Origin: Bradyrhizobium sp. 186 | Lineage (GTDB): Bacteria; Pseudomonadota; Alphaproteobacteria; Rhizobiales; Xanthobacteraceae | Length of the DNA stretch: 64,000 nucleotides | Reading direction: 5' to 3' | Assembly (NCBI RefSeq): GCF_023101685.1 | Contig: NZ_CP082164.1 | Coordinates: forward strand, 6,758,001 to 6,822,000 | Shown here: positions 17,350-25,969 of the stretch, piece by piece | Numbering within the stretch: the first letter of the stretch is position 1 | Layout of the letters: the number at the start of each line of letters is the position of its first letter | The notes under the pieces: generated by a model | What the model was told of the DNA's origin: nothing | Databases searched by the model: none | What the model saw: only the letters and a program-made list of their open reading frames with translations | Program-made: the position numbers and the translations under genes

Positions 17350-18552
17350 GTGGCGCTCTCCCGAACAATCGTCATCGCCGGTGCCGGAATCGGAGGACTG
17401 ACGGCCGCGCTGGCGCTCGCGGCCCGCGGCTTTCGCATCGTCGTGCTGGAAAAGGCCGAGCGGCTCGATGACGTCGGCGCGGGCCTGCAATTGTCTCCCA
17501 ATGCGAGCCGCGTGCTGGTCGAGCTCGGCCTGACGGATCGCCTCAAGCTGCGCGCGGTGACCCCGGAGGCGGTGTGCATCATGAGCGCGCGCGCCGGCGG
17601 CGAGCTGCTACGCATGCCCCTCGGTGAAGCGGCCTCGGCGCGCGCCGGTGCCCCCTATTGGGTGGTGCATCGTGCCGACCTGCAAGCGGCGCTGGCCGGT
17701 GCTGTCTCCGACCATCCCGACATCGAATTGAAGCTCGGCGCGACCTACGAGGATGTTGCACCCCACGCCAAGGGACTGACCATCGTCCATCGCAGCGGCA
17801 CGATACGCCGCAGTGATCTGGCGAGCGCGCTGATCGGCGCCGACGGCATCTGGTCGACGGTGCGCCAGCAACTGTTTCCCGAGGTGCAGCCGCGCTTCTC
17901 CGGACTGATCGCATGGCGCGGCACGCTCGATGCCACGCAATTGCCGAAGGACTACACGGCGCGCCGGGTGCAGCTCTGGATGGGGCCGAACGCCCATCTC
18001 GTCGCCTATCCGATCGCGGGCGGACGCCAGATCAACGTGGTCGCGGTGCTGCCGGGCACCTGGAACAGGCCGGGCTGGAGCACGCCGGGCGATCCCTTCG
18101 AGCTGATGGATGCCTTTGCCGCGCCGCGCTGGCCGCCGCCGGCGCGGATGATGCTCACCGCGGTCGACAGCTGGCAAAAATGGGCGCTGTTCGGCGTGCC
18201 CGAGGGCTGCCCCTGGAGCAAAGGCCAGGTGGCACTGCTCGGCGACGCCGTGCACGCGATGCTGCCGTTCGCCGCCCAGGGCGCCGGCATGGCGATCGAG
18301 GATGCCGCCGTGCTCGCGCGGCACCTGAGCTTTGAGGCTGCCGAGAGCGCAAGCAGCATCGCCGCAGCGCTGAAGCAATATGGCCGCGCGCGGCAGGCGC
18401 GCGTCCGGCGGGTGCAGCGGACCGCGCAGCAGCAGGGCCGCATCTATCATCTGACCGGTCCGCTCGCGCTCGCGCGCGATCTTGCGATCCGCGCGCTTGG
18501 GCCGGGGCGCATGCTGGCGCGACAAGACTGGATCTACGGCTGGCGGGCCTAA
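17350..18552 (+). CDS. FAD-dependent aromatic-type monooxygenase
   Basis: A 400-aa group A flavoprotein hydroxylase. The dinucleotide fold GAGIGGLTAALALAARG is at residues 8-24 and ends in VVLEKAE. The DG motif is in GADGIWSTVR, and the GD motif is LLGDAVHAMLPFAAQGAG. It is similar in build to salicylate and 6-hydroxynicotinate monooxygenases, but the substrate is not readable. The start is GTG 17350. It probably shares a transcript with the zf-CHCC gene upstream. Confidence 0.9.
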   Translation: MALSRTIVIAGAGIGGLTAALALAARGFRIVVLEKAERLDDVGAGLQLSPNASRVLVELGLTDRLKLRAVTPEAVCIMSARAGGELLRMPLGEAASARAGAPYWVVHRADLQAALAGAVSDHPDIELKLGATYEDVAPHAKGLTIVHRSGTIRRSDLASALIGADGIWSTVRQQLFPEVQPRFSGLIAWRGTLDATQLPKDYTARRVQLWMGPNAHLVAYPIAGGRQINVVAVLPGTWNRPGWSTPGDPFELMDAFAAPRWPPPARMMLTAVDSWQKWALFGVPEGCPWSKGQVALLGDAVHAMLPFAAQGAGMAIEDAAVLARHLSFEAAESASSIAAALKQYGRARQARVRRVQRTAQQQGRIYHLTGPLALARDLAIRALGPGRMLARQDWIYGWRA

Positions 18553-18601
18553 GGCGCGATGAGATTGGGAGCAATCGTCATCGCGCTCCAGGTTATCGTT
18601 T

Positions 18602-18650
18602 GAGCATGATCTTTTCGGAGAACCGCCGGACACTTTTCCGGATCATGCTT
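18602..18650. repeat. 49-bp dispersed palindromic repeat, copy 1
   Basis: Starts GAGCATGATC and ends GATCATGCTT, with ATCTTTTCGGA and CACTTTTCCGG inside, forming an imperfect hairpin. A second, nearly identical 49-bp copy lies at 63004-63052. Such REP-like units are common in Bradyrhizobium intergenic DNA. It sits between two convergent genes, so it may act as a terminator. Confidence 0.85.
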
Positions 18651-18665
18651 CCAGCCGCGCGCTCG

Positions 18666-19112
18666 TCAGTGGACGGCGCCGCCGGATTTCGAGCCCGGCG
18701 CCGGCTTGGCCTCGCTTTTCGGTGCAGGCACAAATGTCGGTTGAGCGGGCGGAGTGGCCGCCTCCATGTCGCTCTCGCGGCATCTGTTCTTCCGCCAGGT
18801 CTCTTCCATCAACTTCTGCTGTCCGCGCACGGCGATGTAGTCGTTGCGATAGGCTAGCTCTGCCACTACGACGCCGCCTGTCCCGGTTTCGGCCTTCGCC
18901 ATCAGCCGCTCGAGGTCCTCGACGCGCTTGACGAGGTTTTTCCGCTCGGGCGCGAGTTGCTTGCAATCCCAAAGGTCATAGCGGGCCGGATCGACGAAGG
19001 CTGGGCTGATGGTGTCGCTGACACTCGCGCAGCCGCCGAGCGCCGCGCAGAGCCCCAGCAGCGGAAGCAGCACACGCGCAGAGCGACGGTGGTGGAGAAA
19101 CGAGACAGGCAT
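18666..19112 (-). CDS. Predicted lipoprotein of unknown function
   Basis: A 148-aa protein with a lipoprotein signal: basic N-terminus, hydrophobic LLPLLGLCAAL, lipobox LGGC with Cys28. The mature part is helical (LVKRVEDLERLMAKAET) with two further Cys and ends in a Pro/Lys-rich linker. It is likely anchored to the periplasmic side of a membrane. Confidence 0.85.
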   Translation of the reverse strand: MPVSFLHHRRSARVLLPLLGLCAALGGCASVSDTISPAFVDPARYDLWDCKQLAPERKNLVKRVEDLERLMAKAETGTGGVVVAELAYRNDYIAVRGQQKLMEETWRKNRCRESDMEAATPPAQPTFVPAPKSEAKPAPGSKSGGAVH

Positions 19113-19279
19113 GCCGGATTGGTAGTCCCCGTAGATTGAGATTGCCTAAAGCAAGCCGAGATGTCCGGATTGAGGCTTTGCCTTGTGCAGGCGGCTCGCT
19201 TAAGGAGGAGACATCCCGTCCGGCCCCCGCCACCAAAAGCGGCCGAACGGAACTTAAGTCTTTGATCTCGTTGGATCAA

Positions 19280-19368
19280 GCGGGCATGGCGGAATTGGTA
19301 GACGCAAGGGACTTAAAATCCCTCGGTGCGCAAGCGCTGTGCCGGTTCGACCCCGGCTGCCCGCACCA
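19280..19368 (+). tRNA. tRNA-Leu (anticodon TAA)
   Basis: A class II tRNA with a long variable arm. The acceptor GCGGGCA (19280-19286) pairs with TGCCCGC (19358-19364), and the discriminator is A19365. CCA is encoded at 19366-19368. The anticodon loop CTTAAAA gives TAA. The variable arm CGGTGCGCAAGCGCTG forms its stem, and the T arm contains GGTTCGA. The 3' part from the anticodon arm onward is repeated at 20360-20434, the arrangement left when an integrating element uses a tRNA 3' end as attachment site. Confidence 0.95.
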
Positions 19369-19383
19369 CCAGAGCTGACGGCG
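19309..19383 (+). repeat. Direct repeat copy 1 (3' part of tRNA-Leu, putative att site)
   Basis: 75 bp covering the tRNA-Leu anticodon arm to just past the CCA end, matching 20360-20434 with four mismatches, one in the anticodon loop and three beyond the discriminator base. The offset is 1,051 bp. Confidence 0.85.
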
Positions 19384-19416
19384 ATCGGCTTGTTGCAAGC
19401 CTTCGCAGCTCAGCTG

Positions 19417-20106
19417 TTACGTCCCGATAGATGCGGCGGCGTTTGCGATGAATTCCGCCACGACCTCGGGCTGGGAGAGCATCGGCACGTGCGAACTCTG
19501 GAGCACGAGCGTTTCCGCGCCCATGCGGCTGGCCGAGTCCCGCTGCACGTCCGGCGGAATGGTCTCATCGCGTGCTGCAACGACGTACCATGAAGGCTTC
19601 GAGCGCCAGGCCGCCTCCGAAATAGTATCGCTGAAGCATTTAACCGCAAGCGGGCCTTGCGTTGCGTAGACGATGTCAGCTTCGTCTATCGGAATATCCT
19701 GGACGAAGTGCTTGCGTACACCCTCCTGCGTCAGGGCCACATAACCTTCACCATAGGGCCTGATCTCGGCCGCACCAGGCGCTGGCTTGTAGGGCTTCCA
19801 CCAACCGTCGAACGACTGACCGCTGTCGGGCGCGCCCGCGGCGACATACACAAGGCCCTTCACCTTGGGATGATTGCCAGCCTCGGTGATGACGGCACCG
19901 CCCCAGGAGTGCCCAACCATGAGAACGGGGCCTTCCTGCATGTCTACGACGCGGTGGGTGGCCACAACGTCGTCGGCGAGCGAGCTCAGGGGATTTTGAA
20001 CGGCAAGAACTTTCAGCCCCCGCTTCGTAAGGAGAGGAATGACCTTGGCCCAGCAAGAGCCATCCGCGAAAGCTCCGTGCACGAGCACGACTGTTCCAAT
20101 TGCCAC
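19417..20106 (-). CDS. Alpha/beta-fold hydrolase carried between tRNA-Leu repeats
   Basis: A 229-aa hydrolase with oxyanion motif VLVHGAFADGSCW, nucleophile elbow GHSWGG (Ser67), Asp in AARDETIPP and His in QSSHVPMLS. It resembles the short EstC/salicylate-esterase-like alpha/beta hydrolases. The start is GTG 20106, supported by AAAGGGAG 7 nt upstream. It is the only gene between the two tRNA-Leu repeats, so it may be cargo of a former mobile element. Confidence 0.9.
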   Translation of the reverse strand: MAIGTVVLVHGAFADGSCWAKVIPLLTKRGLKVLAVQNPLSSLADDVVATHRVVDMQEGPVLMVGHSWGGAVITEAGNHPKVKGLVYVAAGAPDSGQSFDGWWKPYKPAPGAAEIRPYGEGYVALTQEGVRKHFVQDIPIDEADIVYATQGPLAVKCFSDTISEAAWRSKPSWYVVAARDETIPPDVQRDSASRMGAETLVLQSSHVPMLSQPEVVAEFIANAAASIGT

Positions 20107-20359
20107 GATGCAACTCCCTTTCTTCGACCTGGATGAGCCGGCCTCGCGCCCTCTTGGGGCCCGACGTGGTCCAGCACATGCTTGGATGTTATTGCGCTTG
20201 CCGTCATCCGGTCATTGGAGCAACGCGTGTTGCCCGTGAGGCAATATCTCTTGAGGCCTGCTGGCGAACGACGCAAGCAGGCCGCGAAATTTTTCGTGCA
20301 AACAGACAAAAGGATTACAGGAATGAACGCTGGCGCTTGGCCACAGGAGTGGAAGGAGA

Positions 20360-20434
20360 GGACTTAAGATCCCTCGGTGCGCAAGCGCTGTGCCGGTTCG
20401 ACCCCGGCTGCCCGCACAACGCGAGCTGACGGCG
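20360..20434 (+). repeat. Direct repeat copy 2 (tRNA-Leu 3' fragment, putative att site)
   Basis: A copy of the anticodon arm, variable arm, T arm and 3' acceptor strand of the tRNA-Leu at 19280, without the 5' half, so it cannot make a tRNA. The first bases downstream (GAGCTGACGGCG) are also shared with the DNA after the intact tRNA. It overlaps the end of the GT87 gene on the minus strand. Confidence 0.9.
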
Positions 20435-21710
20435 CCGACTGCGCCAACAGCATGATCCAGAAGCAGGCAAGCGCGACCGCGATCTGGATGAAACTGCCCT
20501 CGATCGTGTCCCCCGTGATCGAGACGAGAGTTGGAATGGCAACGCCGATGGCCAGCACGGCCGCAAGCGCCGCCGCCGGAAGATCGACGATCAGGACGGC
20601 GGCGTAGACCGCCAGTTCGAAAAAGGCATACTCCTTGAGGCGCGGCGAGCAGAGATAAAGTCCGTACATCGCGAGCACGCTGAAGCGCATGGCTGCATGC
20701 GGATGATCGATCAGCCAACGGTCGAGGCGCGTCGGCAACGATCCCTCACCGTTGCGGATCGTGCGCAGCATCGACCAGCCGAGCGGCGCGAGCACCAGCG
20801 CGGTTGCCGCCAGCGCATAGACGGCGAACACGATCGGTTTGCTGTCGGCCAGGCCGACGCAGTCCACGACACTTCGCGCCAGCAGCAGCAGTGATGGATT
20901 GATTTCGTCCAGCTGGACCGAATGCTGGTCGGGAATCCCTCCCGTGATCGCGAGCAACCAGCTCGATGACAGCTGTGGATAGAATGCGATCGAGACCAGG
21001 ATCGGGAGCACGAAGCTGACGGCCGCCACCATGATCAGGACGAGTTTCTGCCGACGCGGCAGCGGCAGGAAATAGAGCGCGGCCAGCACCGGGCAGAACA
21101 CCAGCTTGAGCGACATGACAAGTCCGAGCAATGCAGCCCCCACGACACGAGGCAAGTCATGCCGATCATCGCGCGCCGCAGGCCCCGCGAGGCGAAGCAG
21201 AAGCGCAAGTGCGACGGCGGTCAGTGCGCCACCCAGGATCGCAAAATTCCCCGAGGCCAGAACCCATTCGAAGCCGACGAATGCGCCGAGCACCCAGAGA
21301 ACCCTGAGCGCGACGTCACGCAAACTGCGCGTCCGACCGAGACCGGGCAGCAGCAGGCCGCAGAGTACGGCGAGGACGAAATAGACGCCCCTGTAGTGAC
21401 CGACGAGAAGGCCGCCCGCGCACAAGGGGCGGAAGACGTCCAGCGTGACCGGCAGATAGGGATAGGAAAGCTTGGTGCCCTTCAGATTCTTGACGAAGTA
21501 GGGATCGAGCCCTTCGACATGGGCGTCGACCGCCGCGCAATTGACGCGAACATCCCAGCCATATTTCATATCGAGCGTGGCGTCGTTGACGAGATTGCCG
21601 AGCACCAGCAGCGCCACCAGCGCGACCAGGCCGGCAAGCCACGGGTGCCGTCTCGCGGCCGTGGCGGCCGACGGCTCAAACCATCTTGTTGCATCGGAGA
21701 CGTCGGACAC
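20364..21710 (-). CDS. GT87-family (DUF2029) membrane glycosyltransferase-like protein
   Basis: A 448-aa polytopic inner-membrane protein with about ten helices, starting LAGLVALVALLVLGNLV. The first extracytoplasmic loop has the GT87 features WDVRVNCAAVDAHVEGLDPY and SYPYLPV, like polyprenyl-phosphate mannose/arabinose-dependent transferases. The last 17 residues (RAAGVEPAQRLRTEGS) are encoded by the antisense strand of the tRNA-Leu fragment, so the natural C-terminus may have been altered. It likely decorates envelope glycans; the sugar is unknown. Confidence 0.82.
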   Translation of the reverse strand: MSDVSDATRWFEPSAATAARRHPWLAGLVALVALLVLGNLVNDATLDMKYGWDVRVNCAAVDAHVEGLDPYFVKNLKGTKLSYPYLPVTLDVFRPLCAGGLLVGHYRGVYFVLAVLCGLLLPGLGRTRSLRDVALRVLWVLGAFVGFEWVLASGNFAILGGALTAVALALLLRLAGPAARDDRHDLPRVVGAALLGLVMSLKLVFCPVLAALYFLPLPRRQKLVLIMVAAVSFVLPILVSIAFYPQLSSSWLLAITGGIPDQHSVQLDEINPSLLLLARSVVDCVGLADSKPIVFAVYALAATALVLAPLGWSMLRTIRNGEGSLPTRLDRWLIDHPHAAMRFSVLAMYGLYLCSPRLKEYAFFELAVYAAVLIVDLPAAALAAVLAIGVAIPTLVSITGDTIEGSFIQIAVALACFWIMLLAQSAPSARVVRAAGVEPAQRLRTEGS

Positions 21711-22098
21711 CGCGAATACCTTGCTTGCCTTGGGTTCCCGACGCTTTACCGGCGCCCGGTGAGGCCACCATGGACAGGATGCGTTGCGGATTCATCACCC
21801 CGGCGTGCCGACCCCAATGATATGGTGAATCCCGGGTTTCCAACCTTGCCTCGACGGCGGATCAACTCGTCCGACGCAGTCCCCGGCGATCACTCCATAC
21901 CAGCCCGGCGGAACGATGCTTCCGGGTTCCATGCGCGGGGCCCCAGGATTGTTCCGCGTGCGGAACGGCAGAATCACAACTTCTATTTACACAACCTTAG
22001 GTAATGGCCCCTAGAGCGATGGATGTTTGCTTCTGACGAGGCAGATCCAAAAAGCATGGCGGACCTTTGGTTGTCCGTTTCGATCGCAGGGACGCAAG
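21711..22098. other. Divergent intergenic region without a clear gene
   Basis: 388 bp between the GT87 gene and a divergent membrane-protein gene. One 60-codon frame on the minus strand lacks coding character. Composition becomes less GC-rich toward the right, matching the atypical gene that follows. No convincing promoter boxes were recognised. Confidence 0.4.
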
Positions 22099-23661
22099 AT
22101 GGACGCGCAGGTTGCCTGGAGCAACTCCAAGCAAAACGGCACCCCCAATACCATCCAGCCGTGGTCGAATATCGGAGCCTATGCGTTTCTAACATCCTTC
22201 ACATGTGTGTTTTACATTTCCAACGCACCGCTTCTGCTCGGCCATTACGACTTGGGATGGCACCTGGCTGCCGGGGACTTGATTAGAGACGGCTCGGCTA
22301 TTCCCCTTCAGGATCCCTGGTCGTTCACCCTCGGAGACAAGCGGTGGTATAATCTTTCCTGGCTCTGGGACGTGATCGCCAGCGTGGTGTTTCAATACGC
22401 GGGCTTGAGTGGTCTTGTACCGCTTGTCGTCGCTTGCGGCGCAACGATAATGGGGTGCCTCGCGTCCGTCTGCTTGGGGAGCGGAGCTTCGGCGGTCGCC
22501 GTTTGCATCGCTATCTTCTCCGCGTGTCTTCTCTATCCCGCCTATGAAGCGGCCCCCAACACTTATCTCGCCGCTTCGCCGAATATCGCGACGATGCTGT
22601 TTTGCGTTATCTTCTACAGAGAGTGCGTCAAGGAACCGAAATGGTTGCTGTTGGCAGCGATGATGGTCCTTTGGGTCAATCTGCACGGTGGCTTTTTGAT
22701 TGGCTTCCATGTCCTGGGCGTGTTCTGCAGCATTTCTCTGCTCAAGCACGATTGGCCAAGTCTCAAAAATTATAGTCTCTCGGGAGTCGGCTGCGCTGCC
22801 GCAGTGCTCGTCAATCCGCTTGGCTGGCACATCTACGACGGCGTAACGGCGACGATGGGGCACTTCGTGCAGGCCAACATCGGCGAATGGCTCCCCTACT
22901 CCCATAACTTCGAAATACCGGGAAGCATCCCGGGCATGATCTACATTGCGACATTTGTGGCGCTCGAACTTTACTACGGAAGGCAGAGCCTCAATTGCTT
23001 GCAGTCGCGGCTGCTCGCTTGGCTGTTCCTGCTGCTAGGGCTCTATCAGTTCAGGTACATGGACTTCTTCTTCATATTCTCAGCGCTTCCACTGGCTCTT
23101 CACATCGACCGGTTCCTACCCAAACAACTGCCAGGACTCCAGATTCAAAAATCGCTGCTGGTTGCCGGCCTGATCGGAGCCCTGGCGCTGCCGTCGACCT
23201 TTTTGCGGGCGGAGCCGGCTCTCGAACTTCCACAAATGCTCTCGGAGCAGGATGCCAACTATCTCAAGACACATCTCTCACATGCGCGGCTTCTGAACCA
23301 CTGGAACGCCGGCGGGCTCTTGATCTTCCACACCCGCGGCACGGTACCCGTATTCGTCGATGGGCGGGCGGCTACCGCCTATCCCGATGAGTTGCTGCGT
23401 GACTATTTCAAGCTGGTTCGAGACGAGATTGACGAGGCCGCGTGGGACACGGTCATCGAAAAGTATCGTATCGATGCGGTTCTCTGGGTGAGGGAGCATG
23501 TGCAATTGAGGCGGTTCCTGGTGGAAAGAAGAGGCTGGAAGGAGGAACATACGGGCCTGTATGAGAGCGTTTATGTCAGGCCGAAAGTGGCCGAGCCGAG
23601 AGCGGTGCCTCGCATACCCGTGAGGACTTTCGGTAATCCCGTTGACGGTAGGCCGACATGA
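22099..23661 (+). CDS. Polytopic membrane protein, GT-C glycosyltransferase-like
   Basis: A 520-aa protein with about ten transmembrane helices. Early loop motif GHYDLGWHLAAGDLIRDG has the aspartate pair typical of the first loop of GT-C enzymes, followed by WYNLSWLWD. The C-terminal 130 residues are soluble and contain LLNHWNAGGLLIFH and VFVDGRAATAYPDEL, a pattern seen in conserved hypothetical membrane proteins of many bacteria. Base composition is visibly lower in GC than its neighbours, which suggests transfer. ATG 22099 is preferred over upstream starts. Confidence 0.75.
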   Translation: MDAQVAWSNSKQNGTPNTIQPWSNIGAYAFLTSFTCVFYISNAPLLLGHYDLGWHLAAGDLIRDGSAIPLQDPWSFTLGDKRWYNLSWLWDVIASVVFQYAGLSGLVPLVVACGATIMGCLASVCLGSGASAVAVCIAIFSACLLYPAYEAAPNTYLAASPNIATMLFCVIFYRECVKEPKWLLLAAMMVLWVNLHGGFLIGFHVLGVFCSISLLKHDWPSLKNYSLSGVGCAAAVLVNPLGWHIYDGVTATMGHFVQANIGEWLPYSHNFEIPGSIPGMIYIATFVALELYYGRQSLNCLQSRLLAWLFLLLGLYQFRYMDFFFIFSALPLALHIDRFLPKQLPGLQIQKSLLVAGLIGALALPSTFLRAEPALELPQMLSEQDANYLKTHLSHARLLNHWNAGGLLIFHTRGTVPVFVDGRAATAYPDELLRDYFKLVRDEIDEAAWDTVIEKYRIDAVLWVREHVQLRRFLVERRGWKEEHTGLYESVYVRPKVAEPRAVPRIPVRTFGNPVDGRPT

Positions 23662-23726
23662 CGCCGGTATCACGCGACGGTTGCCGTTCAGAAGTCCGTA
23701 TATGACGCGGTCCTCGCCTGCAGCGC

Positions 23727-24506
23727 CTACCCCGACAAGCGGGCGGCCAGCCAGTGATCGAGCGCCTCGCGCGCGTCCTGTGTCGCCGCCATGCGCGCAA
23801 ACTGCTCGCTCTCGATTGCGAGACCCTCGGCGATCGACGCGTTGAGGCCTCGCGTGACCGCCGTGATGATCCGGGCCGTGGCAAGTCGCGAATGCCGCAT
23901 GATGCGGTCTGCCAGCCCGAAGGCTGCATCCAGCAGATCGGCGTGCGGCACGATGCGGTTGACCAAGCCCATCTCATAAGCGCGTTGCGGCGAAAAATGA
24001 TCTCCCGTCAGAAGATATTCGAGAGCCCGCTTCCTGCCTGCGAGCCTCGGCAGGCGCTGCGTGCCGCCGAATGTCGGCGTGATGCCGATGTTGATCTCGG
24101 GCTTGGCGAAGCTTGCCCGGTCGCTCGCGACGGCGAGATGCACGGCTTCCGTAATCTCGCAGCCGCCGCCGAAGGCGATGCCATTGACGGCGGCTATGAT
24201 CGGTTTCGGAAATGCCTCCATGCGCGCCGTCATCGCCTGCCCGCGTCGAACGAAAGCCTTGACCGCCGCGTCCGGCCCCAGCTTCACGCTTTCGGAGAAT
24301 TCGGCGATGTCGGCGCCCGCCGAGAAGGCGCGGTCTCCCGCCCCCGTCAGCACGATGGCGCCAACCCGCGGGTCATCCTCGATGCGATCGAGCACCGCCA
24401 TCAACTGATCGATGAGAGCGTAGCTCAGCGCGTTGAGCTTGTTCGGGCGGTTCAGCGTGAGCAGCGCGACGGCGCCCCTGGTTTCCGAGAGTATCAAGTC
24501 GGACAA
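23727..24506 (-). CDS. Enoyl-CoA hydratase/isomerase family protein
   Basis: A 259-aa crotonase-fold enzyme. The oxyanion-hole segments are FSAGADIAEF and NGIAFGGGCEI. The catalytic-type Glu is in KPEINIGITP. It therefore looks active as an enoyl-CoA hydratase, acting on 2-enoyl-CoA in fatty-acid or amino-acid degradation. The start is TTG 24506: GGAAGGAG ends 7 nt upstream, while the TTG at 24512 is too close to that site. It is divergent from an MFS gene with a palindromic operator between them. Confidence 0.9.
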   Translation of the reverse strand: MSDLILSETRGAVALLTLNRPNKLNALSYALIDQLMAVLDRIEDDPRVGAIVLTGAGDRAFSAGADIAEFSESVKLGPDAAVKAFVRRGQAMTARMEAFPKPIIAAVNGIAFGGGCEITEAVHLAVASDRASFAKPEINIGITPTFGGTQRLPRLAGRKRALEYLLTGDHFSPQRAYEMGLVNRIVPHADLLDAAFGLADRIMRHSRLATARIITAVTRGLNASIAEGLAIESEQFARMAATQDAREALDHWLAARLSG

Positions 24507-24563
24507 GTGCAAGCTCCTTCCAGGTCGAACAGGCGTGGGCAGTCAGCCATATCCGTTTCGTTG

Positions 24564-24587
24564 TGTATACTCACTAGACGGTATACA
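24564..24587. promoter_or_regulatory. Inverted repeat TGTATAC-N10-GTATACA in a divergent promoter region
   Basis: Two GTATAC boxes, each palindromic, placed as a perfect 7-bp inverted repeat with 17 bp between centres. The site is midway between the enoyl-CoA hydratase and MFS starts. TTGTATACAA-like boxes are bound by several GntR/FadR-type regulators, so a dimeric repressor acting on both genes is likely. The regulator is not encoded next to it. Confidence 0.55.
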
Positions 24588-24662
24588 TTGGGCCGATGTC
24601 CAGGAATGGTGAACGCAGCATGGACGATGGATTAAGGCCCCCTGAATCAGAGGTGAGCTTCG

Positions 24663-25913
24663 TTGTCCGACGTCAATGCCGACGGTTGGGTGTCCTCGGG
24701 ACACCGTCCGATGGGTTTTCCTGAATTCGTTGTCGTAATCGCGTCCATCATGGCGCTGAATCCGCTCGCGATGGACATGATGCTGCCGGCGCTGCCCAAC
24801 ATCGGGGCGGCCTTCAACATTCCGAACGCCAACCATCTTCAGCTCGTGCTGTCGACTTTCCTGGCCGGCTTCGGCGCGGGTCAGTTCGTCATGGGGCCCC
24901 TGTCCGACCGCTTCGGCCGGCGGCCGGTGCTGCTCGGCGGCATGGCGGTCTATGCGGTCGCCAGTGTGCTGGCGGTCGCCGCACCATCGTTCGAGACGCT
25001 GTTGCTCGCCCGCGCGTTGCAAGGGCTCGGCACCTCGGCGACGCGCGTGATCGCGACCTCGATCGTGCGCGATTGCTATGTCGGGCGGCGCATGGCGAGC
25101 GTGATGTCGCTTGCCATGATGGTGTTCATCGCGGTGCCGGTGATCGCGCCCTCGTTCGGACAGGCGGTGCTGCTGGTGACGCAATGGCGCGGCATCTTCG
25201 TCGCGCTGATGCTCTACGGCCTGCTCGCGCTGGCGTGGAGCGTGTGGCGGCTGCCGGAGACCCTTCCCGAATCGGAACGCAGGTCGCTCGCGCCCGCCGA
25301 CGTATTCGGGGCCTTCCGCCAGACCGTCACCAATCGCCAGACCATCGGCTACGCGACGGCCGCCGGCAGCGTCATCGGTGCGCTGTTCGCCTATGTGTTC
25401 TCGGCCCAGCAGGTTTTCACCGGCATCTACCACCTGGGGCACTACTTCCCCCTCGCCTTCGCCGCGATCGCGGCCGGCACCGCCATTGCCGGTTTCCTCA
25501 ACGCAAAACTGGTCGGGCGGCTCGGCATGCGGGTGATCTCGCACGGTGCGTTGACGCTCTACACCGCGGTGGCCGGTGTGATGCTGCTTGCCGAGAGCCT
25601 CAACGCACTTCCGCTTGCCCTGTTCATGGCGCTCTCCGCCCTGATGATGTTCTCGTTCGGCATGATGGTCGCCAACTTCACCGCGCTCGCCATGGAGCCG
25701 CAGGGCCATATCGCCGGCACCGCCTCTTCGCTCTACGGCTCGATCACGACGCTGATCGGCATCGTGGTGGGCATGGCGATCGGTCAGAGCTTTGACGGCA
25801 CGCTGCTGCCGTTTTCGGTCGGCTTCTTCCTGTCGACGCTCGCAGCGCTCGCGATCGTGCTGGTGGTGGAGAAAGGACGGCTGTTCAAGCCACATCATCG
25901 CCCGATCGCGTGA
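24663..25913 (+). CDS. MFS drug-resistance transporter, Bcr/CflA type
   Basis: A 416-aa inner-membrane exporter with 12 predicted helices. MFS signature A is MGPLSDRFGRRPVLLGG after helix 2. The early motif MALNPLAMDMMLPALP, with Asp in helix 1, is typical of the Bcr/CflA proton-drug antiporters. The start is TTG 24663 with GAGGTGA about 6 nt upstream; ATG 24711 is an alternative. Substrates cannot be predicted. Confidence 0.9.
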   Translation: MSDVNADGWVSSGHRPMGFPEFVVVIASIMALNPLAMDMMLPALPNIGAAFNIPNANHLQLVLSTFLAGFGAGQFVMGPLSDRFGRRPVLLGGMAVYAVASVLAVAAPSFETLLLARALQGLGTSATRVIATSIVRDCYVGRRMASVMSLAMMVFIAVPVIAPSFGQAVLLVTQWRGIFVALMLYGLLALAWSVWRLPETLPESERRSLAPADVFGAFRQTVTNRQTIGYATAAGSVIGALFAYVFSAQQVFTGIYHLGHYFPLAFAAIAAGTAIAGFLNAKLVGRLGMRVISHGALTLYTAVAGVMLLAESLNALPLALFMALSALMMFSFGMMVANFTALAMEPQGHIAGTASSLYGSITTLIGIVVGMAIGQSFDGTLLPFSVGFFLSTLAALAIVLVVEKGRLFKPHHRPIA

Positions 25914-25969
25914 GGAACTTCCACGCGGCCTTGATGTTGTACTGCAGCAATTCGAAAGGCCGACCGACA

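Larger units (their letters stand above)
19369..20434. mobile_element. Candidate mini-island between tRNA-Leu and a tRNA-Leu 3' fragment
   Basis: A 1.05-kb segment bounded on the left by an intact tRNA-Leu and on the right by a 75-bp copy of its 3' part, as expected for attL/attR of an integrative element. It contains one alpha/beta-hydrolase gene and about 250 bp of non-coding DNA, and no integrase. It may be the deleted remnant of a larger island or a non-autonomous insert. The duplication is visible in sequence; the mechanism is inference. Confidence 0.55.

Noticed and set aside
20360..20416. Second tRNA-Leu gene
   Set aside because: It lacks the 5' acceptor strand and D arm, so it is only a 3' fragment.
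21795..21977. 60-codon minus-strand frame in the gap before the 22099 gene
   Set aside because: No ribosome site, no typical codon usage and no recognisable features.
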